Assembly: GCA_027315205.1 (NCBI GenBank)
Contig: DAHUYM010000003.1
Span: 1 to 64,000 of the forward strand
Length of the DNA stretch: 64,000 bases
Source: Leptospirillum sp.
GTDB lineage: Bacteria > Nitrospirota > Leptospirillia > Leptospirillales > Leptospirillaceae
Direction: 5' to 3'
Part shown: one piece after another, positions 55,201 to 63,972 of the stretch
Position numbering within the stretch: the first letter of the stretch is position 1
Layout of the letters: every line of letters starts with the position of its first letter
Notes under the pieces: generated by a model
Database searches by the model: none
Told to the model about the DNA's origin: nothing
Seen by the model: the letters and a program-made list of their open reading frames with translations, nothing else
Program-made: the position numbers and the translations under genes

Positions 55201-56412
55201 TCAGTCCAGCTGACCTGTCGCCTGCTTGATCCGTTGTGCCCCCTTCTCCAGAACCTCGAGGGAAGCGGCAAAAGACATGCGCATATGTCGGTCGGTACCA
55301 AACGGCGCTCCCGGGACAATCGCCACACGCGCAACATCCAGAAAAAACTCCGCAAGTTCATAGACGTTCAGGAGCGGGTGTCCCCGGTAGGAACGGCCCA
55401 GGACTCCGGAAATGTTCGGAAATGCATAAAACGCCCCGTCCGGGTTGAGGCATGTAACGCCTGGAACGTCGTTCAAGGCTGCAACGATCCGGGAACGCCG
55501 GTTCCTGTATTCGTTCAGCATCGGCTGAAAGTATTTGTCGCCGGATTCGATCGCGAAGGCCGCCGCTTTCTGGGAAATGGAGGTCGGGTTCGAGGTGGTC
55601 TGGCTCTGGATCGTTTCGACCGCATTCATGATTTCCCTTGGACCCGCCGCGTAACCGATGCGCCACCCGGTCATGGCGTATGTTTTTGAGACTCCGTTGA
55701 CAATGATCGTCGATTCCTTAAGGCGTTTGTCCAGAGAGGCGAGAGAAATCGGAAGGTTTCCGTCGAAGACGATCTTCTCGTAAATTTCGTCGGAAATGAC
55801 GATCAGTCCGTATTTCAGGACAATTTCCCCGATCCGTTCCAGCTCTCTCTTACCGATGATGGCTCCGGTCGGGTTGTTTGGAGAGTTGAGGACGAGAATT
55901 TTCGAGCGCGGGGTGATCGACGCCTCGAGAGCGTCGGGATTCAGGCGAAAGCCATCTTCCTCCCTGCAAGGGATCAGGATCGGCTCGCCTCCGTTCAAGA
56001 GAATCTGGTCGGGGTAGGATACCCAGGCAGGAGTGGGTAGGAGGATTTGATCCCCCGGGTTAACCAGGGCCTGGAATATCTGGAACAGTGAGTGTTTTGC
56101 GCCGCAGGAGACAACGATTTCTTTCGGGACGAACGACAGATTCTGATCCCGCTGGAATTTTTCGATGATCGCACTTTTGAGTTCGGTGATGCCTCCGACG
56201 GCCGTGTACTTCGTGTACCCTTCCCGGATCGCCTGAATGGCTTTTTCCCGGATCGGATCCGGAGTATTGAAATCGGGCTCTCCCCCGGAGAAGTCGAGTA
56301 TGTCGATCCCCTGTTCCTTCAATTCGCGGGCTCTCGCTGCGAGTTGCAGGGTGGGGGATGGCTTGAGGAGCGTAAGCCGGCTTGCAAGAGGGAATTTACT
56401 GGGAACGGTCAT
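55201..56412 (-). CDS. aspC: aspartate aminotransferase (class I, PLP)
   Basis: PLP aminotransferase, 403 residues, transferring the amino group between aspartate and 2-oxoglutarate. The start LTLLKPSPTLQLAARARELK and FSGGEPDFNTP, the LNSPNNPTGA motif and the PLP lysine in VNGVSKTYAMTGWRIGYAAGP match the thermophile-type (Ib) AspAT. Activity on prephenate cannot be excluded. The ATG at 56412 overlaps the coaD stop as ATGA. Confidence 0.93.
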   Translation of the reverse strand: MTVPSKFPLASRLTLLKPSPTLQLAARARELKEQGIDILDFSGGEPDFNTPDPIREKAIQAIREGYTKYTAVGGITELKSAIIEKFQRDQNLSFVPKEIVVSCGAKHSLFQIFQALVNPGDQILLPTPAWVSYPDQILLNGGEPILIPCREEDGFRLNPDALEASITPRSKILVLNSPNNPTGAIIGKRELERIGEIVLKYGLIVISDEIYEKIVFDGNLPISLASLDKRLKESTIIVNGVSKTYAMTGWRIGYAAGPREIMNAVETIQSQTTSNPTSISQKAAAFAIESGDKYFQPMLNEYRNRRSRIVAALNDVPGVTCLNPDGAFYAFPNISGVLGRSYRGHPLLNVYELAEFFLDVARVAIVPGAPFGTDRHMRMSFAASLEVLEKGAQRIKQATGQLD

Positions 56413-56906
56413 TCCGAATGTCTCCGGGAAAATTTTTCCTTGAGTGCCCTCTCTACTGGTCCAGGAACGAACATGGAAAGGTCCCCTCCCAGTTCCGAGA
56501 CTTCCCTGATCATCGTCGATGTGATGAACATGTATTTTTCGCTGGGCATCAAAAAGACGGTTTCGATATCCCTGGCCAACGTCTGGTTGATGAGGGCCAT
56601 TCTGAGTTCATAATCGAAATCGGATACGGCCCTGACTCCTCGCAATATGACGTGGCAATCGTTTTCACGAACGAAATCAACGAGAAGGGAATGGAATCCC
56701 ACCACAGAAACAACGGGCGGAGGAGACGGGGCTACCTGCCTGATGAGGGCAATGCGTTCGTCGACCGAGAAGAGGGGAAATTTTCTAGGGTTTTCGGCAA
56801 CGGCGATAAGAATCTCGTCGAAAATTGTGAGTGCCCGGTTCAACATGTCGAGGTGACCAAAGGTCACCGGGTCGAACGTGCCGGGGTAGACTGCTTTTTT
56901 TTTCAC
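56409..56906 (-). CDS. coaD: phosphopantetheine adenylyltransferase
   Basis: Fourth step of coenzyme A synthesis, 165 residues. The nucleotidyltransferase motif is YPGTFDPVTFGHLDML and the C-terminal motif is ITSTMIREVSELGGDLSMFVP, an ISSTxxR-type signature. The GTG at 56906 overlaps the rsmD stop as GTGA. The rsmD-coaD pair is conserved across bacteria. Confidence 0.96.
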   Translation of the reverse strand: MKKKAVYPGTFDPVTFGHLDMLNRALTIFDEILIAVAENPRKFPLFSVDERIALIRQVAPSPPPVVSVVGFHSLLVDFVRENDCHVILRGVRAVSDFDYELRMALINQTLARDIETVFLMPSEKYMFITSTMIREVSELGGDLSMFVPGPVERALKEKFSRRHSE

Positions 56907-57475
56907 GCGAAACGCCGTTTGATCAAGGCAACCCGGCTTTCGCCATAGGCGTACATTTTAATGAGCTCGAGATCGTATGTGGCCAATAAATCGGCCGTAT
57001 AAAAGTCTTTGTGATGAAACTCCAGGATGAAGCGGGTATTGGCCCCTACTATAGCACTAGAGTGAAGACGGGACAAGAGTTCCCTCTTCCGGATGTAGCC
57101 GTAGGGTGGATCGATCGTGAGAATGTCGGCCGGACCTTCTTGCCAGTTTTCCAGAAACGACAAGACATCTCCGGTAACAAAACGAAGGTCGATTTGTTTC
57201 GGGATCCGATCGATTGCCCTCAGGGTTTGTTCGAGTTCCCGAGTGAAGTTTTTATTCTTCTCGACCCAGATGATTCTGTTCGATCCATTGGACAGGGCTT
57301 CAAGACCGTATCCGCCCGTACCCGAAAAAAGATCGACGACAAAGGCGCCCTGCCAATCATCGCGAAAAATACTCGCAACGGCTTCTCGCACCTTGTTCGT
57401 CGTGGGACGCGTTTGGGTCCCCGGACGGAACGGAAATGCCATACCCTTTAACGATCCAGTCTGGATACGAATCAT
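56903..57475 (-). CDS. rsmD: 16S rRNA (guanine(966)-N2)-methyltransferase
   Basis: Methylates G966 of 16S rRNA, 190 residues. The start IRIQTGSLKG, the TRPTTNKVREAVASIF segment, SAM motif VVDLFSGTGGYGLEALSNG and catalytic ILTIDPPY are intact. The ATG at 57475 is the only family-compatible start, yet it lies five bases behind the T-run of an intrinsic terminator and has no ribosome site. Its transcript may be leaderless or depend on terminator read-through. coaD and aspC follow with overlaps. Confidence 0.93.
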   Translation of the reverse strand: MIRIQTGSLKGMAFPFRPGTQTRPTTNKVREAVASIFRDDWQGAFVVDLFSGTGGYGLEALSNGSNRIIWVEKNKNFTRELEQTLRAIDRIPKQIDLRFVTGDVLSFLENWQEGPADILTIDPPYGYIRKRELLSRLHSSAIVGANTRFILEFHHKDFYTADLLATYDLELIKMYAYGESRVALIKRRFA

Positions 57476-57480
57476 CGGCA

Positions 57481-57511
57481 AAAAAAAAGGGGCCAAATGG
57501 CCCCCTTTTTT
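57481..57511 (-). terminator. intrinsic terminator after the peptidoglycan-binding gene
   Basis: On the minus strand GGGGCC pairs with GGCCCC around an ATTT loop and is followed by eight T. An A-run before the stem makes it potentially bidirectional. It ends the peptidoglycan-binding gene (stop at 57527) and sits immediately before the rsmD start codon. Confidence 0.85.
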
Positions 57512-57526
57512 GGGAATAAAAGGATA

Positions 57527-57931
57527 TTAAAGTCCCAAAGCCTTCTTCGTCGCAGCATCCACGTGCCCGGTTGCCTTCAGCTTGTGGGTCTTCTGGAACG
57601 CCACGATGGCTTTCCGGGTCGCAGGGCCAAAGAAACCATCTGCCTTGATCTTGGCACCCTTTGCGATCAGAGCCTTTTGAACCTTCATCGTGAAGGCGGA
57701 GGGCTTCCTCTTGCCCATCTTCATCCGCTTCATCGATTTCTTGGCTTTTTTCGCCTTCTTCATAGGAGCAGGCTTCATTGGAGCAGGCGCAGCCGCCGGC
57801 GTGCTCGGAGCCGCTGCGGGCTGATCCGCAAAAGCACCATTGACGGGCATGCCAAAAGCAACAATACCCATCATGAATCCACCAAGGGCCGTTGCCGCCA
57901 TGATCTTAAATGACCGACCTTTCGTCTCCAT
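57527..57931 (-). CDS. exported peptidoglycan-binding protein (PG_binding_1)
   Basis: A 134-residue exported protein. A signal peptide covers about residues 1-35. A linker of Ala, Pro, Met and Lys (about 36-75) is strongly basic. A C-terminal PG_binding_1 three-helix domain follows (FTMKVQKALIAKGAKIKADGFFGPATRKAIVAFQ). No enzymatic domain is present, so it probably decorates or crosslinks the cell wall. It is a single-gene unit with a near-consensus promoter, a full-length ribosome site and an intrinsic terminator, suggesting strong expression. Start ATG at 57931. Confidence 0.9.
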   Translation of the reverse strand: METKGRSFKIMAATALGGFMMGIVAFGMPVNGAFADQPAAAPSTPAAAPAPMKPAPMKKAKKAKKSMKRMKMGKRKPSAFTMKVQKALIAKGAKIKADGFFGPATRKAIVAFQKTHKLKATGHVDAATKKALGL

Positions 57932-57937
57932 CGTTCG

Positions 57938-57950
57938 AATCACCTCCTTT
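57938..57950 (-). promoter_or_regulatory. full-length Shine-Dalgarno sequence
   Basis: AAAGGAGGTGATT on the minus strand is complementary to almost the whole 3' tail of 16S rRNA, ending six bases before the ATG at 57931. A short inverted repeat (GACTC/GAGTC) lies just upstream of it. Confidence 0.8.
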
Positions 57951-58013
57951 GACTCCCAAAAATCCGAGTCGGGTTGACTGGCCAGCCCAGAAAACAGGCT
58001 TGTACGGTTCAGG

Positions 58014-58042
58014 ATCATAACAATACGATGATTGAGTGTCAA
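58014..58042 (-). promoter_or_regulatory. near-consensus sigma-70 promoter of the peptidoglycan-binding gene
   Basis: On the minus strand, a perfect TTGACA (58042-58037) and TATGAT (58019-58014) are separated by 17 bases. This is the strongest promoter I find in the window. The leader is about 75 bases. Confidence 0.8.
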
Positions 58043-58055
58043 GAAATGTCGAACA

Positions 58056-58712
58056 TTAGACAATCTTCGCGCAATTCTCCCGAAAAGAAGCCCGCGGGGA
58101 CCAAATAGAACCCCCCTCCCGGATGACGATCGGGGTTCCATACCGGACATCGACGACGGCGGAAACGGGTTTGCCGGGTTTGAATCCTCCATCGATGACG
58201 GCATCGAGGGTCGGGAAGACGAGGGAGGCCTCCCGGACTTCGGTGATCGGTTCTTTTCCCGAAATATTCAGGCTGGTCCCCGAAACCGGGGTTCCCAGGA
58301 ACAAAAGAAAACGGCGAAGGAGGGTCTGATGGGGAATACGAAACGAGACACCATCCCTCGATGCCATTCCGAGTCGAATGGCCAGGGGTTTCGCCCTCAG
58401 GACAAGAGTCTGGAATGCCGGCCAACGGAAAGCAAGCCGGCATCCGATTGTACTGGAGGGAAGGCATGCGAATCGCTCGACGATCCCGAGGGAACCGGCA
58501 AGATAAAGAACGGGTTTACTGGAATCCCTTTCCTTCAGCCGGTAGATCCGGCTGTTTCTTTCCCAGGGGAATAACGCCGGATTGCCCCATTCAGGCGCTT
58601 CTGAAAGGGCATAGGAAAACTCGGTCGGAAGGGCCAGAATCCCGCCTTTTTTAAGGATCCCCTTCGCAGCGGACCATGTCGAGGCATCCGACAGGGGAAG
58701 CACCGGAATCAT
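58056..58712 (-). CDS. Sua5/YciO/YrdC-family protein (TsaC-like)
   Basis: YrdC-fold protein, 218 residues, likely L-threonylcarbamoyladenylate synthase for t6A37 of tRNA. The KxR-type motif reads RLKERDSSKP near residue 58, and SGTSLNISG matches the S-x-x-S-x-N-x-SG motif. The start ILKKGGILALPTEFSYAL differs from the usual PTET.YGL, so substrate handling may vary; a YciO-type paralogue is an alternative. The ATG at 58712 overlaps the purD stop as ATGA. Confidence 0.85.
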   Translation of the reverse strand: MIPVLPLSDASTWSAAKGILKKGGILALPTEFSYALSEAPEWGNPALFPWERNSRIYRLKERDSSKPVLYLAGSLGIVERFACLPSSTIGCRLAFRWPAFQTLVLRAKPLAIRLGMASRDGVSFRIPHQTLLRRFLLFLGTPVSGTSLNISGKEPITEVREASLVFPTLDAVIDGGFKPGKPVSAVVDVRYGTPIVIREGGSIWSPRASFRENCAKIV

Positions 58713-59986
58713 CGTGGATTGACGATTCCGATATCGCGTCGGTACTGTCCCCCTTCAAGCCGGATTTTCCCGATGGCTTCGTACGCGACCCGTCGGGCAT
58801 CCGGAAGGAGTGCCCCTTCCCCCGTCGCCGTTAGGACACGACCTCCGGAACTGACAATCCGGCCGTCTTTTATCGAAACGCCGGCGGTATAGATCCTCGC
58901 ACCCTTGATTTGACGAGCTGTGTCGAGACCATCCAGGAAGTATCCCGTTTCAGGATTTTCAGGGTACCCCCGGGATGCCATCACAACGGCGACCCGGGGA
59001 TCAGCGATCATCCGGTGGCCCGTATCCAGGGTTCCGGATGCGGTCGACATCAGCATGTCGCAATAGGAATCTCCGGCGGCGGGAATAAGAACCTGGGCCT
59101 CCGGATCCCCGAAACGGGCGTTGAACTCAAGGACCCGAAGACCTTCCTCCGTCTTCATCAGGCCGGCATAGAGAAAGCCCACGAATGGCGACCCGACTTT
59201 GGAAAGGGACCAAAGGCACCGTTCGACAATATGACAGGCCTCGCTCTGGTCCCCATCGGTCCAGAAATCAAGCGGCGTCACAGCCCCCATCCCACCGGTA
59301 TTGGGTCCCCTGTCGTCCTCTCCGATTCTTTTATAGTCACGGGCCACCGGAAAAGGGATAAATTTTTTGCCGTCCGTAAGAACGATGAAAGAGGCTTCGG
59401 GACCGGAGAGCCCTTTTTCCAGATAAATGAGATCCTGGGCTTCCTTGAACTCCCGTTTCACGAAGAAACGTTCGATGGCGTCTTCGAGTCCATCCGGATC
59501 CTGGATGACCGAGACCCCTTTTCCTTGTGCCAGCCCATCGGCTTTCAGGACGACCGGAAATCCCCAGGTCCGGCAGAGCTCCCGGGTCTCTTCCGGGTTG
59601 GAGACGACCTGGTACTGGGCCGTAGGAATGCCAGCGGCCTGCATTCTCTTTTTGGCAAACACCTTGGAGGATTCAATCCGTGCCGCTTCCCTTGTCGGAC
59701 CGACAACGGGAATCTTCCTCTCCTTCAGGAGATCTCCCAACCCCTGGGAAAGAGGCTTTTCCGGTCCTATGACAACAAGGTCCGGTTCCAGGGAGGCGAT
59801 CCATTCCGCGCCTTCGGCGACGTCTTCCGGAATATCGGAACGAACAGTGACATCCTCCGACATCCCCGGGTTTCCCGGAGCGACGATCACGTCCCGATCG
59901 TTCTCCCCCGACCGGATTCCCATTGCTATGGCGTGTTCCCGAGCCCCCGATCCGACGACAAGAATGCGCTTTCCGGCTTTTTCCAT
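58709..59986 (-). CDS. purD: phosphoribosylamine-glycine ligase
   Basis: GAR synthetase, 425 residues, ATP-grasp fold. The start RILVVGSGAREHAIA, the ATP-grasp segment VVLKADGLAQGKGV and the GGMGAVTPLDF and VLEFNARFGDPEAQVL motifs are intact. It follows purH by 13 bases and overlaps the YrdC-family gene. Together with purBCS near 20 kb, the purine pathway is split over two loci here. Confidence 0.96.
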   Translation of the reverse strand: MEKAGKRILVVGSGAREHAIAMGIRSGENDRDVIVAPGNPGMSEDVTVRSDIPEDVAEGAEWIASLEPDLVVIGPEKPLSQGLGDLLKERKIPVVGPTREAARIESSKVFAKKRMQAAGIPTAQYQVVSNPEETRELCRTWGFPVVLKADGLAQGKGVSVIQDPDGLEDAIERFFVKREFKEAQDLIYLEKGLSGPEASFIVLTDGKKFIPFPVARDYKRIGEDDRGPNTGGMGAVTPLDFWTDGDQSEACHIVERCLWSLSKVGSPFVGFLYAGLMKTEEGLRVLEFNARFGDPEAQVLIPAAGDSYCDMLMSTASGTLDTGHRMIADPRVAVVMASRGYPENPETGYFLDGLDTARQIKGARIYTAGVSIKDGRIVSSGGRVLTATGEGALLPDARRVAYEAIGKIRLEGGQYRRDIGIVNPR

Positions 59987-59999
59987 CGATTTCTCCCGT

Positions 60000-61556
60000 T
60001 CAGTGGCGGAAATGACGCATGCCGGTCAGTATCATGAACATATGATGCTCGCGGACCGCCTCGAACACTTCGGAATCCCGGATGGATCCGCCCGGCTGTA
60101 TGATGCCGGCTACACCAAGACGAGCGGCTTCGTCAATGCCGTCCCGAAAAGGGAAGAAGGCGTCCGATGCCAAAATCGATCCCTTGGTGTCTCGTGTGGC
60201 TTTCATCCCGGAGAGTCTCACGGAGTCGACCCGGCTCATCTGTCCGGCCCCGATGCCGACCGTGGTTCCGTCCTTGGCCAAGACGATCGCGTTCGATTTG
60301 ACGTGTTTGGCCACGGAAAAGGCGAACAACGCATCCCGGATCTGGCTTTCGGTCGGGAGCGGGGAGCCTTCGAAGCGAAGCTCCGAGGCGGGGTCGGTGA
60401 CGACCCGGTCCGGAGACTGTATTAGGACACCACCCGAAATCGTCCGGATTTCCGGTACCGCATCGTATGACGGTTCCGGAGTTGACACTTCGAGAAGCCG
60501 GATATCCTTCTTTTTCATAAGGATTTCCTTGGCTTCGGGAGAAAATTCCGGTGCGGCAACAACTTCGAGAAAGATTTTTGCCATTTCCTCGGCGAGGGCG
60601 CGGTCGACCGACCTGTTGACGGCCACGACACCCCCGAACGAAGAAACCGGGTCGGTATCCCTGGCTTTTTGATAGGCTTCCCTGGCGTCTTGTCCGAGCG
60701 ACACTCCGCAGGGATTGTTATGCTTCACGATGACCACCGCGGGTTCCGTGAATTCCCAGACCAGCTTGAAGGCTGCGTCGGCATCGAGAAAATTATTGTA
60801 GGACATCTCCTTGCCCCAGATTTTCCGGGATCCGGCAATGCCGGCGGGCGGATTTCCTCTGTAAGAGTACAACGCGGCTTTCTGGTGGGGGTTCTCTCCG
60901 TAGCGAAGGGTCTGTTCGCGGGAAAGGAGGATCTCCGTGCGGGACGGGAAGGTTTCCTTCGGTTCAGAAAGGCCTTCGAAGTAATCGGAAATCATGCGGT
61001 CGTAGTCCGAAGTCATCCGAAATGCTTTCAACGCGAGTGCCCGGCGTCTTTCGGGTGTGATTTCTTCACCCCGTTCGAGAGAGCTGAGAATCCCGTCGTA
61101 ATCCTCCGGATCCGTGACAACGACGACAAACGCGTGATTCTTTGCCGACGACCGGACCATCGACGGTCCTCCGATGTCGATCTGTTCGATGGCCTCGTCC
61201 GTGGTCACCCCGACCTTACGGATCGTCTCGGAAAAAGGATAGAGGTTCACGAAGACAAGATCGATCGGTTCGATCCCGTGGGTTTCCATGGCTTTTTGGT
61301 GCTCCGGAAGATCCCGTTTTCCGAGAAGGGCACCATGGATCTTGGGATGAAGCGTTTTGACCCGGCCATCCATGATTTCCGGGAACCCGGTGATTTTGGA
61401 TACGTCCATGACGGGAACATTTCTCTCGCGGAGGTATTTCGAGGTACCCCCAGTTGACAGGATTTCGATTCCGAGGGCCGACAGGCGCTTTCCAAGACTC
61501 TCGAGCCCAGTCTTATCCGAAACGCTGATTAACGCACGACGATTGGAGTTTCTCAT
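60000..61556 (-). CDS. purH: AICAR formyltransferase / IMP cyclohydrolase
   Basis: Bifunctional enzyme for the last two steps to IMP, 518 residues. The N-terminal MGS-like cyclohydrolase domain starts RALISVSDKTGLESL; the C-terminal formyltransferase domain has RYGENPHQKAALY and VKHNNPCGVS, with the catalytic Lys-His pair. AGGAG lies five bases before the ATG at 61556. purD follows immediately. Confidence 0.96.
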   Translation of the reverse strand: MRNSNRRALISVSDKTGLESLGKRLSALGIEILSTGGTSKYLRERNVPVMDVSKITGFPEIMDGRVKTLHPKIHGALLGKRDLPEHQKAMETHGIEPIDLVFVNLYPFSETIRKVGVTTDEAIEQIDIGGPSMVRSSAKNHAFVVVVTDPEDYDGILSSLERGEEITPERRRALALKAFRMTSDYDRMISDYFEGLSEPKETFPSRTEILLSREQTLRYGENPHQKAALYSYRGNPPAGIAGSRKIWGKEMSYNNFLDADAAFKLVWEFTEPAVVIVKHNNPCGVSLGQDAREAYQKARDTDPVSSFGGVVAVNRSVDRALAEEMAKIFLEVVAAPEFSPEAKEILMKKKDIRLLEVSTPEPSYDAVPEIRTISGGVLIQSPDRVVTDPASELRFEGSPLPTESQIRDALFAFSVAKHVKSNAIVLAKDGTTVGIGAGQMSRVDSVRLSGMKATRDTKGSILASDAFFPFRDGIDEAARLGVAGIIQPGGSIRDSEVFEAVREHHMFMILTGMRHFRH

Positions 61557-61639
61557 TTCCGCTCCTGATAATGTTTTTGACCGGACACTTTTGCAGATGA
61601 CCGATGGGGGGAAGGAACCCACCCATGTTGCCACAAACT

Positions 61640-63157
61640 CTACGGCGGGGAAAATCCGTCCCGGAAGGATGGGATCAGAAAGACATCGACTTCATAAACC
61701 GGAACGGAGGACGATGCCCATTTTCGCGGAATCGAGAGGCTTGTCAGATATTTTGGTGTCCCCCAAAGCCCGCTGAGTTCCTTGTAGAACCCTCCCATGG
61801 GGCCGTTCTGGACGAGAAGTACGGGCTTTCCGACAAGGAGACGGGCCTCTTCGGGTGTTATCTTGCTCGTCCTGAAGGGTCTTTTTGGATGTATCTGGTA
61901 AACGGGTGTTGTCCCGTACTCGAGGAACTTGAGCCCGGCCGCATTCTGATAACCGTCGACGACCCATGCGACCGGTTTTTTCTGGGTTCCCAAATGCGAT
62001 GTCACCCTCCGGATCTCCCTGTCCATTGCAATCATCCCGTGCACTCTTCCGGTTCCGTCGACTCTCGGATCGATCGGCAGGATGGGGTAGAGGGCCTGGA
62101 CAAAAACGACCAGAACCATCAACCCCCCGATCGCCGCACTCCCCAGGGTCAGACGTCTCCAGTATGCGCTCCGTTCGAAATTCTCCGAAAGGAAAATCCC
62201 TGCCAGGACGAATGCCGTAAGATACCCTTCGACCGGCCAGTTCGCTTCGACCTTGGCCTTGAAGCTCGAATAGGCAAAAAAAAGAAGGACGGGGTACGAA
62301 GTCACCCATAGAAGGGTCTGTCCTGGGGATCGGGATCGCCAGATCATTGGCAGAGCGACGATTCCGGCCCAGAGGACGATCAGGTAGATCCCGGGACTGA
62401 TGACAAGGAGCTGGCCTCCCAGGTATTCGAGAAATGTGGAAAAAGGGGTGGCCTGATGGGCCTCCATTCCGTGATGCCACTGGAAGAGAAACGAAACCCA
62501 GTGATGTTCCCTGTTCCAGAGAATGTCCGGAAGAAAAATCAGGATGGACAAAACAAGCGCGATCCAGAGGACCGGACGTTTCAGCCAGTGCCGTTTTTCT
62601 GGAACGAGCAGAAGATAGAGAAGGAGGAGAGGTCCGAGGAGCACCATCGTGTATTTGGTCATGAGTCCAAGGCCAAAGAAGACCCCGGCCACCAATATCC
62701 AGATTCCGCTTTCTTTCTGGATCCCCTGGTAAAAAGCCCAGACGGTGGCGAGATAGAAAAGAACCTGGGGCGTATCGGGAGTCAGGAGAAATCCCCCGGC
62801 CGCAAACAGGATATTGGCATTGACCAGGACAACCGTCCAGAAGCCGGCCCAGCGATCCCGTCCGATCGATTTCGCCAGCTGGTAGAGGAGAAAGGACAGG
62901 ATGACGCCGGAAAGGAGGGGAAGGATGCGTATTGCCAGCCGGTTGACCCCGAAAAGATGGGTTGTCGCCCAAAGGATCCAGCCGGTAAAGGGAGGGTGGT
63001 CGAAGTATCCCATCGCGGGGTGCAGGGACCAGGTCCAGTAATAGGCTTCATCCGCGGCGAGTTCCGTGGTGAAAGCCAGTATGGTGTGGATGGCGAGCCC
63101 GGCCACCGCGACAAGGATGGCGAGGTTCCCGGGTTGTTTTCTCAAAAGGCGGTTCAC
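61640..63157 (-). CDS. ArnT/PMT-like glycosyltransferase (GT39/GT83 fold)
   Basis: Polytopic membrane glycosyltransferase, 505 residues, about ten hydrophobic segments. The first periplasmic loop has the catalytic-type acidic motif LAADEAYYWTWSLHPAMGYFDHPP near residue 33. Such enzymes transfer a sugar from a polyprenyl phosphate to lipid A or to proteins. The GTG at 63157 overlaps the stop of the upstream GT2 gene as GTGA, so that gene likely supplies the polyprenyl-phosphate sugar. purH follows 83 bases later. Confidence 0.88.
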   Translation of the reverse strand: MNRLLRKQPGNLAILVAVAGLAIHTILAFTTELAADEAYYWTWSLHPAMGYFDHPPFTGWILWATTHLFGVNRLAIRILPLLSGVILSFLLYQLAKSIGRDRWAGFWTVVLVNANILFAAGGFLLTPDTPQVLFYLATVWAFYQGIQKESGIWILVAGVFFGLGLMTKYTMVLLGPLLLLYLLLVPEKRHWLKRPVLWIALVLSILIFLPDILWNREHHWVSFLFQWHHGMEAHQATPFSTFLEYLGGQLLVISPGIYLIVLWAGIVALPMIWRSRSPGQTLLWVTSYPVLLFFAYSSFKAKVEANWPVEGYLTAFVLAGIFLSENFERSAYWRRLTLGSAAIGGLMVLVVFVQALYPILPIDPRVDGTGRVHGMIAMDREIRRVTSHLGTQKKPVAWVVDGYQNAAGLKFLEYGTTPVYQIHPKRPFRTSKITPEEARLLVGKPVLLVQNGPMGGFYKELSGLWGTPKYLTSLSIPRKWASSSVPVYEVDVFLIPSFRDGFSPP

Positions 63158-63972
63158 ACGAACGTTCCTGACCGGTAGCTCTTGCGGAACAGAAGCATCT
63201 TCTTGAGGCTGTCTCGCAGGATTTTGCCGTTCAGGGTGGATTGGCCCAGGATCCTGTCGCGAAAGGTGATCGGAATTTCCCTCAGACGGTAACCCCGTAG
63301 ACACAGAATATAGAGAATCTCCTGAAGGACGGACGGGCCCCGGCTCACAAGTCGGTTCCACGGGATGGTTTTCAGGACCTCGTTTCTGAAAATGCGGAAG
63401 CCCGACGTGATATCCCGGTATTTCATTCCGAGGACGATCCGGATATAGATGTTCGCCATCCGCGTCAGAAGAGTCCGGGAAAAAGGCCTGCCCTCCTCTT
63501 TCCCTCCGGGTACGAGTCGTGAGCCGATCACTCCGTCGTGCCCCAAGATTCCGGTCATCAACGCGGGAATGTCTTCCGGGGCATGAGAGCCGTCGGCATC
63601 CATTTCCCCGATGAAGGGAATCCCCATTTCGAGCGCTTTCTGGAACCCCTCGATACCCGAAGGACCCCTCCCCCGGTCGTGGAATCTGTGCAGGAGGTAG
63701 ACATGGGATTTATGGGTTTTCTGGTAGTTTTCGATGATGGCCCATGTTTTATCCGGAGAGTGGTCGTCGACCACGAGAACCCCATAATCCGGAGACAACG
63801 CGAGGATGCGCTCAATGAGGGGAACGATGTTCTCGGATTCGTTGTAGGTCGGGATGATCATCAGGAGCGTGAGCGGACCGTCGGGAACCTGGTGCGGTCC
63901 GGAAAAGACCGGTGAAGGTGCGGTCGATGCGTTTCGGTCAGACCTCTCGACCAATTCTTCAGGCTCCGACAA
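63154..63972 (-). CDS. polyprenol-phosphate glycosyltransferase (GT2, DPM1-like)
   Basis: Soluble-type GT2 enzyme of at least 272 residues, resembling dolichol/polyprenol-phosphate mannose synthase. The start of the domain IIPTYNESENIVPLIERIL, the DDHSPDKT segment, the metal motif GEMDADGSHAPED and the RGYRLREIPITFRDR segment are typical. No C-terminal membrane helices are present. The TTG at 63972 has no ribosome site, and the frame stays open to the window edge, so the true start may lie outside. Confidence 0.88.
   Translation of the reverse strand: MSEPEELVERSDRNASTAPSPVFSGPHQVPDGPLTLLMIIPTYNESENIVPLIERILALSPDYGVLVVDDHSPDKTWAIIENYQKTHKSHVYLLHRFHDRGRGPSGIEGFQKALEMGIPFIGEMDADGSHAPEDIPALMTGILGHDGVIGSRLVPGGKEEGRPFSRTLLTRMANIYIRIVLGMKYRDITSGFRIFRNEVLKTIPWNRLVSRGPSVLQEILYILCLRGYRLREIPITFRDRILGQSTLNGKILRDSLKKMLLFRKSYRSGTFV

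Noticed and set aside
57938-57953. CACCTCCTTT on the plus strand looks like the 3' end of 16S rRNA
   Set aside because: No other 16S sequence is nearby; on the minus strand it is simply a full-length Shine-Dalgarno before an ATG.
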